Shown here piece by piece: positions 10,788-22,310 of a stretch of DNA of 64,000 nucleotides. Under the pieces are notes generated by a model that did no database searches, was not told the DNA's origin, and was given only the letters and a program-made list of their open reading frames with translations. The stretch lies in the NCBI GenBank assembly GCA_038503065.1, contig JBCAMK010000006.1, positions 62,001 to 126,000 of the forward strand. Reading direction: 5' to 3'. The first letter of the stretch is position 1. The number at the start of each line of letters is the position of its first letter. The stretch comes from Paragyromitra xinjiangensis (taxonomy: Eukaryota; Ascomycota; Pezizomycetes; Pezizales; Discinaceae). The position numbers and the translations under genes were made by a program.

Positions 10788-13579
10788 GCTCAGACCGTAG
10801 AAGAATTGAACTACTATATCACTGTCAGGATGAAATGAAAGCGCAGTAAAGAATGGGAGGTATTGTGATTACTAAATTATGAAAACAGAGAAGATGTCTA
10901 CCGAAGAAACTCGTGGTGAAGAGGCAGAAGGAACTAGATCAGTAGTTCTGTTTTACCAGCACTGATACCTTAGTAGGCCAGGCTATTGCTTATTAACCTG
11001 TTATTTCCGCATTGGTACAATTGTAATAATCTACTTTCAGCGATCTAATAATGATTAGTAATAGGCGCAGGGGTCCACCCATAAACCATGGTTTTCGGTT
11101 AACTAGCATTGGGCTGCAGCCACATGCAGCCACATGCACGCACCAAAGCCACGGTTGCTTTCTCTCCTCCTGTTTCCTCTCTCGCTTAACCACAAACCAC
11201 AAACCACCTGTCACGGGACAAGCTGATGATGTCATAAGCTTGGCATAACGAACTCCTCTGTATCCAGCTCCCTTTCTCTTTCCTCTTCTTTTTCTCGCTT
11301 CATCATCATACATCATCAAGAAATCTCTATCTGTAAGTCAATAATCGAGTCTAAGGGACCGCGTTGCCTTACATCACCACTAGATCCACTGCGTCAATAA
11401 AAACGAAGGGCAATGTCGGACAAAATCCCAGCTTGCCAGCCAGAAGCTATCGACCAAGGTGTCTTTTCTGAAGGCGTTACCACTGCTAGTGAACCGGGAC
11501 CACTGGGCTAGATGAGGACACCCACGGGCAAGCTGAAATCACCGCCTTACACGCTCACCAAATGTTGAAATAAATCCCCTCTTACACCACCTGGAGGTGC
11601 AAACCTCATCACCAAAGTTCTCTCAGTACCCCCTGCATTCTGCTGCTTAGAGAACCTACATTACCAGGCAAGAAACATATCTGATTAGGAGCTGGAAAGA
11701 TATTGGGATAAGCGAATGAGATTACGGGATATAGATAAAAAGGCTCCAGAAAAAGCAAGAGCTGCGGGAGAAAAAGTCTTTTCTCGCGGATTCAACGGTA
11801 TGTATTTTCTCCTAGGACAAATGAGTCATAATTAATAAAGATATATATAGGTAACATGATTGAAATTGATCTCCACCGAAAAGCTAGCTACAATAAAGGG
11901 CACCATGAGTGACATCGAAAACCTGGGAGCACCTTTTCAACAAATCAAACTAGCTCAACACTGCTTCTATGTAGCCTTGGACAGGAATTACCATAGACTT
12001 TTTGTTCTTTTTGGCTCGGGATTTCATGATGTGTACGGGCCAGAAATTGGGCGATGAGTTGTTGACTCTACCACATTCAACCTCGAGGAATACTGTGCAG
12101 TCTGTCCCCTAAAGTTACCTAACGACCAACAAAATACTATGTACTAAGAATGGCTATTGGCCGTGATGGGCACGAGCTGGACTTTTTCACCAGGGCTAAT
12201 GGATGGGGTTAGGTCATACCAATAAAAGATCTATCATCACCAGTGATACAACTCCAAGTTCCAACCGTGTCAAACATCTACCGACCTCAAAGCCCCATGC
12301 TTCGACGAAATCTCGTCCTCCGGCTCATTGGCAGCCTCCTCCATGATGTCGAAGGCATACCTCATCGCCCGCTAACTAGCTTTGCGCCGACCGTAAGAGT
12401 GTTCTACCAGAGAAAGAGGTACATGACGCGTTAACTCAGTACGCTTGCTGCTGCAAGACTGGGAACGTCACATGCTGCTGCATCGTGCATGCCCGATGAT
12501 GTATCGACCATGTGGCCAGGGTTAGGGTTGGTTGTTCACTTACACGCACAACCTTTCGTATTCGATCATCTTCCTCTCACCGTTCCCTTCGGTAGAATTC
12601 TCGCATCTCGCATTTAGCTCTACCCCTTACATTTACGACCGAACATCGCCGTGAAGTAGGAATTTCACGAGCATGACAAGTCCAGAGGAAGTAATAACGG
12701 CGTTTTGTTCTCTAGACCGGCAGTGTACCTCTATCCGTAGTCCTGAGAGCGGTCTCTCGTTTCCACCTCCGACTGCTTAGTGATGCAAAACGCTAAGTAG
12801 AACAGAACCCAATCACTAAACAGCCGCGGCAGTAAACCTGGAATGATTAACCAGGGTCGGTATTTGCCCGAGTCGGAAGTTGATGAACCCGAATTGTCTA
12901 GGTAGTGCGAGGGATTGCGCTCTATTAATGCACAGAATGTCACTCGCTGCATGACTAAGCATGTTTCCAACAATGATAGCCAAATCCCTAATTTCTTGAC
13001 TTCCCGCCCCTACTCGCTTCTTTCTGCGTCGTCCAACAGGCAACTTCCATTCACCCCCACCCTCGTCGTCTCTCGTGCACTTCTACATCTCTCTCAAACG
13101 ATGGAAGGACCTCTTTCTAAGGCCCGGTGTAACATTCTTCAGTCATTGGACCTGAACTCCGGGTTTCGAGAAAGCAGGAGACGGTGCCGACAAGGGTCCC
13201 GGATAGGAGTCATAGGACCAAAAAGGCCACCGGGCTCGAGCTCTTTTACTTTATCGGCGGTGCTCGATAAATCTAGAAGTAGTTGCAGCAAGCTTAGAAT
13301 GAAAAGAGATAGAGGAAGAAGTAGCAAAACAAAGTGAAGGCTGTAGACGTTAGAGATTCAGTATCCCTACGGGACGTATTCTCGGGTAGATGACATTAAA
13401 TCAGGGCTAGGGCACTACCGGAACTCATTGTTTGACAATTCGGACGTTTCCGGTATAGTTTAGATGAATTCAAGAGATAGCAATACCTGGTAGTAGTCAT
13501 TATATTTGCGATATCAATTATTTTGAAACAAAGTTGTGAAGGGTCAAGACTTCCACCAGATTGTGCCCGCCAGCACTCA
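10788..13579. other. gene-poor region with one weak ORF
   Basis: No confident gene. A CT-rich leader resembling fungal promoters precedes an ATG at 13101, whose frame runs to 13337 (78 codons, basic, no recognised motif). I rate that ORF as unlikely alone. A telomere-like GGGTTAGGGTT occurs at about 12520. Confidence 0.3.
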
Positions 13580-14374
13580 CTAATCTTCCCCTTCTCCTAA
13601 CCTTTCCTCGTTGAAAATTTTCATCCGCTCATAATCAACGAACCGTCCCTCCCGCTTCGCCTTCTTCATTTCCTCGACAGTCCTCGCGTTGCAAATATTG
13701 TAGTTATGACTACCAAGACATGGCCTCTGCTCGGTAGGCGAAACGAGGCCGTCTGCAATCAGCCGGGAATTTGCAGCCGTCGTCGTGTAGCAGAGCGACC
13801 GTTGGGGGATCTCTGCTGCATCTATGAGCGGCGTTTTATGGATAACATCCCATAGCCATATTAACCATGACATATGCCAGAAAGGACGCCGCACTAGTAG
13901 CGTATTAGTAAGCTCCTACATGGCTATGGTGGTGGGATCAACTCACGGTACACAACATCGTAGGTCCCACCGCCTACCAGGAGGTTACGCCAGTACGGTT
14001 CGTCGTCGACATAGACTTTCCCGTCGACCAATACTGAGCGACTAGAGTTGAACAGGGGCGGTCGAATTGGATCAAGAGACGAGGAGACACGCACTACCAA
14101 CCGCATCCTCGAAACTGTAGTTCTTCGTTGGCGAGTTAAAACTCAAAAGCGCTGAATCGAGCTGATACTCGACCGGAGCGTAACGGCAGTAGAGCCAGGG
14201 CGTGCTGTATGGGACGAGGCGGAGGCGGAGAGAGATAAGCGCCATCATTGGGGGAACGTGAGCGCTGGGGGAAGGGAGGTCTTCCATTCTTTGTATCTTG
14301 TGTCGGTGATTGGCCAACCTGTCGATGGAGGACGTTGAGAGGGGGAGGAAACAACTCACCATGACGTATTCCAT
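13580..14374 (-). CDS. hypothetical spliced protein, 209 aa
   Basis: I do not recognise this family. Four exons join in frame: 14374-14360, 14296-14091, 14041-13947 and 13893-13580. The last intron (13946-13894) is the strongest, with donor GTGAGT and branch CTAATAC. The first exon is only 15 nt, so an alternative start at the internal ATG 14287 is possible. The product contains VYVDDEPYWRNLLVGGGTYD, then a Trp-rich hydrophobic stretch (RRPFWHMSWLIWLWDV). It ends in a charged helix (EEMKKAKREGRFVDYERMK). The coding frame continues cleanly across all junctions, which supports a real gene, but function is unknown. Confidence 0.5.
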
Positions 14375-14470
14375 CTGTTCTATAAATACTAGTTCACCCC
14401 CTCGACATATTAAGTGAAATAATAAACCCAGCAATAAATAAAAAGCCTTTCCTAGAATAATTCGCTAGAT

Positions 14471-14745
14471 TCAGCTTTGCTTGCTCTCTGGTGGACGCGC
14501 TGCCCGCAACTGTAGTCTTGAAATATGAGTACGGAATTCGAATTCCTGCTGCTCCCGGAGAGCCACCATGTCGAGCTGGCAAGCAAGGTTCGATAGAACC
14601 CGGTTGTATTAGTAGTGATGATGGTGGAATAAACATCTTGTTATGTTGTGCATCTACTTCATAGAAAATCCCATACCTTAAAAACACTCCGTCGGATCAC
14701 AGCACCCTTAGAATGTAGATGAAATTCCTGTTTCTTGGGGGATAT
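14471..14745 (-). pseudogene. two-exon coding fragment
   Basis: Two exons (14745-14677, 14575-14471) join in phase 0 across a 101-nt intron with donor GTATGG and acceptor TTGCCAG. They encode 57 residues containing QEFHLHSKGAVIRRSVFK and LDMVALREQQEFEFR. No start exon is visible upstream. The divergent 183-aa gene begins about 220 bp away, so this is probably a gene relic. Function unknown. Confidence 0.3.
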
Positions 14746-14962
14746 CTGGTTCAGATATGATGAGTAAGTGATAGAACACTGTAAAGCTGACAATTCGCTC
14801 AATATCATGCATCCAAGAAATAGCAGTAAATTCAGCCAAGATGGCTTAACAGTATATGTAGGTATCCTTGCGAACAAGAGAGCACGGGATAGCAAAGAGT
14901 TTATCTGTTGTCTACATCAGACGTCAAACAACCAACCCCCTGCTCATCACTCCCGGAGCGAG

Positions 14963-15660
14963 ATGGCTCACCACATAGGCTCTCCCTCTAAATCCCCTAT
15001 CACCATTACTCCTCCTTCCCCGACCCCATCTCCAGTTGACGCCACCAGCGAACACCGCACTCACAGAAAGAATATCAAGAGCCGAGTTATCGTGCAAGTA
15101 TGGAGTCTCTCCTTGGCCTGCCTTTATGACTTCGAGTAGTGCCCCGAGTGCCCGTCTCGAAAAATAGCCCCCGACCCCGACAGCCTCCTACGGGCCGAAG
15201 CCACCTATTCCCGCAGCCCGAAGATGGTATTTATCGGTCTTAACCCGGATATCACCGGCTGCTGCTTCAGGGTCGGGAACCCTGCCGATATTGGAGCGTT
15301 GATGGATCGGGTGGTGGTTCGCTCCAAAGAGGGGGCAGATTGTCTCTTAAAATAATGAGACAAGGCATACCAGTATGTTCTCTGACCACACAGTACTTCA
15401 GGGTTTTTATGTTGACAAAATCCACGTGATACAGATTACCTTCTGGGTGATTTCTTTGATTCTTCTGTTAGTTATCCTACCGCTATTCGGGGCGGTTGGA
15501 AACGAGGACAAGGAGGCCAAAGAGGCCCTGCTGCCTCTTCTCGGTATGCATTCAATTCCGCCCAAGCCAATATATATGCTAATCAATATAAAAAGGTAAT
15601 CTGCTCGCCGGGATAGCTCAGGATGCCGTGAAGAAGTATACCAGTACTGGTGTGCTCTAG
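14963..15660 (+). CDS. small single-pass membrane protein, 183 aa
   Basis: Four exons (14963-15097, 15140-15341, 15394-15543, 15596-15660) join in frame through three introns of 42, 52 and 52 nt. Each intron has a GT(A/C)T-type donor, and the last two have clear branch sites (CTCTGACC and GCTAATC). The first 45 residues are Pro/Ser/Thr-rich. A CPECP pair of cysteines follows. One hydrophobic helix lies near residues 124-146 (ITFWVISLILLLVILPLFGA), followed by an acidic turn (GNEDKEAKEA) and a short tail. There is no signal peptide, so it is probably tail-anchored or type II. The family is not recognised. The ATG at 14963 is the first in the frame after a purine-rich leader. Confidence 0.6.
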
Positions 15661-16003
15661 GCATCAGAACGATGAATATTTATACTGAAATTTGATCCCA
15701 TGAAAGACAGATGAGGGGTGCTTGTGCTCTTCAAATTCTTTGACAGTACAGCAAAACTTATCATTATTCCACCTCCGTTCTCACCTCATGTGATACGGAA
15801 AAGAAATCGAGCTCTAAATCATCCCTCCCTTTTTGAAACTCTGCCTACTGTCAGATATTGCGCTTCAGAAATCATAAAATATCACTTGGTGGCCAACTAA
15901 GCAAATCTCGAGTCGATGATTAGGGCTAGGTTTATGGTCCACCTCTTCTCTCCCCAGAACCTCCGTCATCAGCACATCCCCTCCCCTCCTCTATTCCCCA
16001 TCA

Positions 16004-17707
16004 TCACAACAATATCTCCCCTCCTCTATCCCCCATCATCACACACTCCCCCTCAACTACCGGAATTGGCTGATACCACCCAAACACACACCCCGGATCA
16101 TACCTCCTCTTCAACCCCTCCAACCTCCTCTGCCTCCACTTCTCATACCCATACAACGCCCCAAACCCCTCCGTCCCCTGCGCATAATTGACATAAACCG
16201 CCGGCCTCTCAAACCCACTCCCAGCATGCAACACCCCCGTAACCTCATCAATCCACCTCTGCGCAACCCCATCCAATCCCGCATCCGGATACGACGCAGT
16301 CAACAACCTACCCAGTCAGTCTACACCCCTCAACACAGCACAGGGAGTATACGCTATATGTTTTTCCTCTCGATGCGGATACGCCGTATCTCCTGCTAAC
16401 ACCGCTTGCACTGCTTTAACAGAGTACGACTCGAACAGCATCATTGTTGTTGTTGCGCTTGGGTTTGCGCTCGTGAAGTTGCGGAAGCTACTGTATGCTT
16501 TGAGCATAGTGGGGATATCGTAGTGTTTCATTGATACACCGGATGGGTTGCGTCGGTCGGTACCAGTACATGCTGTTCTACCTTTCCCGAGGAGCCCGAG
16601 GTCGTTGATTTTATCCCACGGGACCATCCCCTCCGTGCGCGAGAGATACGGTATATGCCCGAAGACCGCCTCGAGCACGGAAGTCGCAACCTCCGCCGAG
16701 GTAGCAGAGACGAAGCTAAGGCCGATCAGAGGCTGAAGAGTTAGCTACACCACAGCAGCAGAGAGTATCCATACCGAAGCAGACCCCTGCGGCACAAACG
16801 CAAACAAAAAGTTCATCTCCGCCGGAATCTCAAACCCATTCAACGCAGTAAACAACGCTTCAATCTGGTCTGGGGAATACATAACATTCGCATTAAAATG
16901 CACTCCTCCATTCGTCTGCTCGTAAACCTTATACACCGCCTCGACCACCACCCCAAAATTATGACCCGCTCCTCGAAGCCCCCAAAATAAATTCGGATAC
17001 GACGTGCTTGAAACCTCCACAACCTCCCCAGCAGCGGTCACGAGCTGCACCGAAAGCAGATTATCAAGCATGAGGCCATGCAACCCCTGCATCCGTCCGT
17101 GTCCCCCGCCGAGAGTCGCCCCGAGAAGTCCTACACAGTCGCAGATCCCAGCAGCTACGATACATCAACACCCGTCGCCGAAAGTTGTGGAGAAGACTAA
17201 CATGTTTCCTTCCCAGCAGCCTGTAGTGCGGCCATTACGTTCCCGACTTTCACTCCCCCGCCGACCGTCATTGTGTTACGCTCGGAATCAATCTTGATCG
17301 TCGTTAGTGTCGATATATCTATCATTATCGCGTCATGGGCTCTGTTCAGCGTATGCGCCCATCCGTGTCTTCCGCTCTGTGCGAGGAATGCCCGGTTCTT
17401 CCGGTTCGCATATTTAATCTATCCCATTAGCACTGCACACCCCGCGGACGCCTCTACATACAATCTCCGCAACATCGCTCCCATCGCCAACCCTAACGAC
17501 CGCGGTAATATCAGGATGCGACACAACGCTGTATCGTGTTGTTAACTCCGTGAATAAAGTGCTATTACCACCCGGTAGGACTATCGTAGCTTCTGGCGAG
17601 AGGTATGGTCCTAGTTCTTGAATTATCGCATCTGTGCGTTTAAGGTTGAAGGCGGGGGAAATAGCATACACAACGGAAGAGAGGAGGAGGATGGTGAGGA
17701 GCCTCAT
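16004..17707 (-). CDS. secreted FAD-linked oxidase, berberine-bridge type, 508 aa
   Basis: Such enzymes oxidise sugars or secondary metabolites with a covalently bound FAD. Five exons (17707-17462, 17418-17202, 17154-16775, 16732-16353, 16307-16004) join in frame. Introns are 42-47 nt. The start gives a signal peptide (residues 1-16, MRLLTILLLSSVVYAI). The FAD-binding domain covers about residues 45-220. His100 in SGRHGW is the expected 8-alpha-histidyl-FAD site. Cys159 or Cys161 in GICDCVG is the expected 6-S-cysteinyl site, so bicovalent attachment is likely. The C-terminal BBE motif (KRRYDPGCVFGWYQPIP) is present. Length is normal for the family. Apparent stops in the raw frames disappear on splicing. 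Substrate is unknown, and no biosynthetic cluster surrounds it. Confidence 0.88.
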
Positions 17708-20094
17708 GGTTGTAGGATGGGGTGGTGGGGGGGACGGGTTATATATGCTGGTGGATACGTGGCTGTTGCATGTGTTGCTTGGCGGGTTGTACTATGCTGC
17801 TTCTATAATCTAGTAAAGCAGTGTAGCGAATGGTAGTACCTCTTGGTACAGCCTTGAGCCTCGACACCCGATGAGAGCCAAGCTCTTCCCGTCGTACTAC
17901 AAATAGTTCCATGGAGCACTCCATTCGGATCCCCCAGCAGGCTGGGCATGTGGGTAGCTTACCAACACTCTTACACACTCCTAAAAACCTGTGTCTACGG
18001 TATGCCAAGTTACTTGGATCCTTGGCGGGAATGGCTACTGGGTTATTGAATATCGCGCACCTGCATCCATTCCGGGTTGTGGTAATTAATTGTTCGGTAG
18101 CCGCGTCTACTAGTACTTTCCATTTTGGGTCGGTAGTAGAGGACGTGCAGTTGGTTGGTTGGGGGTTAAGCGAGTGTCTTGGTCGTGCGTTATCTTAATA
18201 ATTGCGGTTACTGTTGTTACTGCATTGGGGATTGTATTCCCGTGTAACCTCGGTTGTTGTGTTGCAGGGGTGCTAGCGAGGGCGGCTACCAGAAACCGGA
18301 TAACCGCATTATTATTTACAGAGTGGCTTCTCGTGTCGCTTAGAACTCGCTATAATCGATTGGGGGTGGTTGAGCTCGACTTTAGATAGTCCGGGGGTGT
18401 AAATCACAACTCGCGCATAGCTCCTCACGTATTTTCGCACAATAGAAAAGTTAGGTCATATCACTCGTTCACATTATTAACAGATTTATTTGTTCGTGAG
18501 ATGGAGTCCTAAAAAACTATGTGTCTATCCTCAAGGTTCCTGCACTTTTTGACAGACGATCAATGCGCTGCAGATGTGACTTGGCTTATTTGACTCCATA
18601 ATTCAGGAGCTTTAGCGCTGAGGGTTATTCGGGTGTTCTAGTATAGGATTAAGCCTGGTTAGCTGGTATACAAATGAAAATTTTGTAAACCTTGATAAAT
18701 CTCAATTAAAGAAATCACGGAATATCACTCGACTCTTACTACCATTGAAAACACAAAGTATGGGATTGGGGGCAGAGGAGATTTAAATAACAGACCCTGT
18801 ATACCGAATAGATATATAGTGTACGTATACTGGCACAAGAAGATCTACACGACTTCTGGAGGTCCCAGTATATACGTATCCTTAAAGTAGCACCTTCGCT
18901 AAGTGTTTACTTCCAACAGGAAGTTAAGCCTGCGACTACATATTCTTCCTGGCCGACTAATTTCGCCGGGGTCCTCAAATCACGAAGGAGGTTAGGAAAT
19001 AGGAGCACTCAAGACAGCAAGAAATAGTTGATAGATGTGCTCACAGTGGTATGAATAAAGTGGTAGCTTTCGTTTTCTAGGTCGGGTAACCATATCCAAA
19101 AGTTACCCGGTCAGATCTCTTAAAATACTCCCGTTATCCCCTCTATGAGCTGCTAATAACGTTATAGAACATCACTCACATTTTTCCCATTGGAAATTGT
19201 TATAAGAATGAACAGACTCTATCGATTGAAGGACGGCTGAAGTATAGGCCCGAATACATATATAGACTATTTACTCCCCAGTCCGCACTCGCTAGAATCT
19301 TCTGCTTCGTTCTGGACTATTTCACACGAGGTTGCGGATTTTGCCAATTGAGTGTCTATTCATATTTAGCTGTTAGAACCTCAGGCTGGTACCTGCAGCC
19401 GCAGACCTTGTTTACAGCATCTGCACTGGGACTAAAACAAAATGCGTCCACGAAAAAAGTTTACAGTTTACTTATACTATAGAAGTCCTAGAATATTTTT
19501 CTTTAACTACTGGCTTAGAGGGGCTTTGCGTGAAAATCTGTATCTTGATAGTTTCCTTAGGGTGCTACCCGCCCTTCGGCTACAGTGACTCCCGGCTGCA
19601 TGACGAATTCGGACGAAAAACCTCTTTTGACTTAATCATGGAATTTAAGAAGACAGGTTTTCTCTGTTTGTAGCCTTATGCCTAGGCTGTTAAGGAGCGT
19701 GACATGAAGTAAAGAGGTTGGCAACAGTGCTAATCCATATCCGGCATATTCAAGTAAGTGGCTGGAAAGAGTAGGGTTTAGGGTTGTGGCGGAGAATGCG
19801 GCGCACCCCAAAACCTAACAGATGTTTCTTGAAGAAGGTTGCCCAGGGTTTAAGGTTTGTGAATGTTGAATATTCCGGATACGGATTAGTGCCGTTGCCA
19901 ACCTCTTTACCTCACACCACGCGCCCCAACACGAGGCATGTATCTTCTCGCACCCGAATATTTGATGTGGCTTGATGAGTCATGCACACTTAGTCATCAG
20001 TCTCGCCAAGACTGACCAGCCCGCTCTTAAATACCACCCCATCCCCCTCTCATGCGTCACATTCCACCTTTCACTCCACATCTCCTCGACCGTC
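17708..20094. other. AT-rich intergenic region
   Basis: No gene recognised. A copy of a recurring terminal motif (CAGTGACTCCCGGCTGCATG, near 19585) lies here without a partner. TTTAGGGTT occurs at about 19775. The last few hundred bases before 20095 are pyrimidine-rich and presumably hold the promoter of the 585-aa gene. Confidence 0.4.
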
Positions 20095-22310
20095 ATGGAC
20101 AACCCCCACCAGGAAACGTCCGCCCAGGACGATGATATTATCGCGCACTGCGATAGTTACTTCAACCGTCCTCTATCTAATTGGAACTACGAGGACTTTC
20201 TTTCCCACTACTCGCTTAAAGAGCCACTGACTTTCCGTGTAACCAATTCACGTTACCTCAGATCGCTAAAGGCGATCGAAATCTCCAGTATGGAAAACTC
20301 AAAGAGAAAAAAGGCTCGCTTACTAATCGATCAATTTAGAGCTGCTGCTGTGAGTTCCCTTCTCCCCCCTTCCCTTATTATTATACCAGCGTTGGGACCG
20401 GGATAAGCTTGCTTGGGTTCGATTATTAGTCTGCTTTGCCAACGTTGGTCCCCCGGGTCCGGCCCTATTAGCCAGTCCGTGTACTTAGGGGGATCCACAC
20501 CAGCGTTGGGACCCAAGCAGCCCAGCTTTCCCGTGTTCGATTATTAGTCTGCTTTGCCAACGTTGGTCCCCCGGGTCCGGCCCTATTAGCCAGTCCGTGT
20601 ACCTGGAGGGAGATTGCTGAGTTGTCTCGATGTTAAGCATCAGAGGCGCACAAATGAGCCTGCAGATATACTTCAACAGACGATCGTGCATGGGGATGTT
20701 ATCGGCGAAGTCAACGCTGCTGGGGATTTCATCAGTGCAGGTGGACACGTTTCGATTAACAACACCGGTCGCGGCTCGTTGAAGAGGACAGCACAATCTG
20801 CAGCCGGTCCATCAAATTCCGCGAAACGCCGGACTCCGACTCCAACTCCGACAACTGGAAAGGTTGTTTGTGGTGGGGATGTGGTCCATGCTGGTGGTAG
20901 TGTTGAGATTAATAATAGTGACCGTCATTGGGAGGAAATTTTCACATCAACTCCTACATCGATTGTAGGTTTCATCTATCAATACTTTCTACCCCGAACC
21001 TAACCGAAGTCTAACACCCTTGCAGGCTGACGATGCTCTTCCCATCGCCAAAGACGAAGTCCCTTGCAGTCCCACTGCCGACGCGCAACATTTCCCAACT
21101 TCCAGTTCACTCTCATCAATCGCCAGCTCACCACCACCCCCGGGAGGTGATCCTTACTCTGACTTTGGGAACTTTCCCTACAGCATCGACTTTGTCACCT
21201 CGTACCTTGCTATGAAACACAAACATCGCTTTAGCAGTGGAAAGATCCTCGAGGACCATGTATTCCACAAAGTCCGCCCCACACCCCCGAACTCACAGTG
21301 GCTGAGTGGAAATCCAATCCTCCAGTGGATCATCGATTTTCATGATGAAGTTGTCGCAAATTGGTTCACCGAACCTGAGAGGGCCGAGCTCCGGAGTTGG
21401 GGGCCACCATTACCGCCTCGTGATCCAGCATTTGAATACGCCGCTAGCAGATTCCCGAAGGTCAGTGCCCCCGCGTTTTCTCCCATCCTATTATACTCAC
21501 AAGTTCAGGTCCCCACCTCGCCCGATCAACTATGGGGCATTATTGAATCCTCTTCTCGCCCCCCTGACGAGGCTTACGACCGTGTTCGCCACTCGGCTGC
21601 CACCTACGTTAACTCCGCCGCTGGTTCTATGTCTGTTACTCACTTCCTCACACCTTCTCCCTCTAGTACTAATATCCCACCACAGTCTCTCCATGATCGA
21701 ATCGTATACCACTTGCTCCTGGCTTGGCCCTGAAGCCCTCCATGAAGGCTGGTTTGGCAGTAATCTCTGGGGCCCCCTCATTGATCGCTGCCTGCACAGC
21801 ATTCCTAAACTTGCCGTTTATCGCACCGAAATCAAAGCGCGGTCCTCTCAGAGTGGGAACTCACGGTTTGACGCAATTATTCGTGTGGAGCTAGCCAACG
21901 ACGTGGTGCAGGAGTTTGGTGCGATTGAGGTTGCGAGAACTACTGGCGCAACGGCAGCAGGAAAGGAGGAGGGAGACGCGGAAAAGTTGGTGAGGGTATT
22001 GGGTGATATGCTAGCAGCTGTGGAGAAAAGTGTACGGGCAGATGAGAAAGTGATGGAGAAGGTGCAGGTGGTTGGGATTCAGAACGTTGGATTTAGGATG
22101 AGCGTATGGACGATGCATAAGCTCAGCAAGCAGGTGACAGTACTACATAGGGGAAATGAAAGTTTTGTTCCAAAGGCGGTAAGGGAGTTTCGCAAGGTGG
22201 TGGATGTAATGAGAAAGGTGGTGAGGGTGAAGAGCATTGTGCAGAGTAGCATGAACGCAGTAATGGAGTGGGATGAGGAGAGGAGAGAGAGAGAAGAGGA
22301 TGAACTTTAA
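20095..22310 (+). CDS. PD-(D/E)XK-like protein with duplicated amyloid-like motif, 585 aa
   Basis: Five exons join in frame: 20095-20349, 20644-20964, 21026-21460, 21509-21630 and 21686-22310. Intron 3 is a multiple of three and may be retained. Residues 112-126 (GDFISAGGHVSINNT) and 163-177 (GDVVHAGGSVEINNS) repeat the same pattern, separated by a Ser/Thr/Pro-rich linker with a bipartite basic signal (KR at 132-133, KRR at 146-148). A partial third unit (GDVIGEVN) precedes them. The C-terminal 200 residues read E (TEIKARSS), D (RFDAII), E (EFGAIE) and a D-x2-KL-x6-DM helix. That order fits PD-(D/E)XK nuclease folds and is shared with the gene at 41400-44102. Nuclease activity is inferred; the canonical ExK lysine is not obvious. 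Confidence 0.65.
20386..20612. repeat. tandem duplication inside an intron
   Basis: Two units of about 118 bp lie end to end in the first intron of the 585-aa gene (intron 20350-20643). The sequence from GTTCGATTATTAG to CAGTCCGTGTAC is identical in both, starting at 20417 and 20535. Each unit carries the palindrome CCAACGTTGG. Near-identity suggests a recent event. The intron is about five times longer than its neighbours because of it. Confidence 0.85.

Noticed and set aside
12243..12434. Short coding-like stretch (minus frame with FDIMEEAANEPEDE)
   Set aside because: Only about 30 codons, with no splice partners found.
16308..16352. In-frame TGA in the FAD oxidase near its C-terminus, suggesting a pseudogene
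   Set aside because: A 45-nt GTATAC...TAG intron removes it in phase, and the joined protein keeps the BBE motif and normal length.
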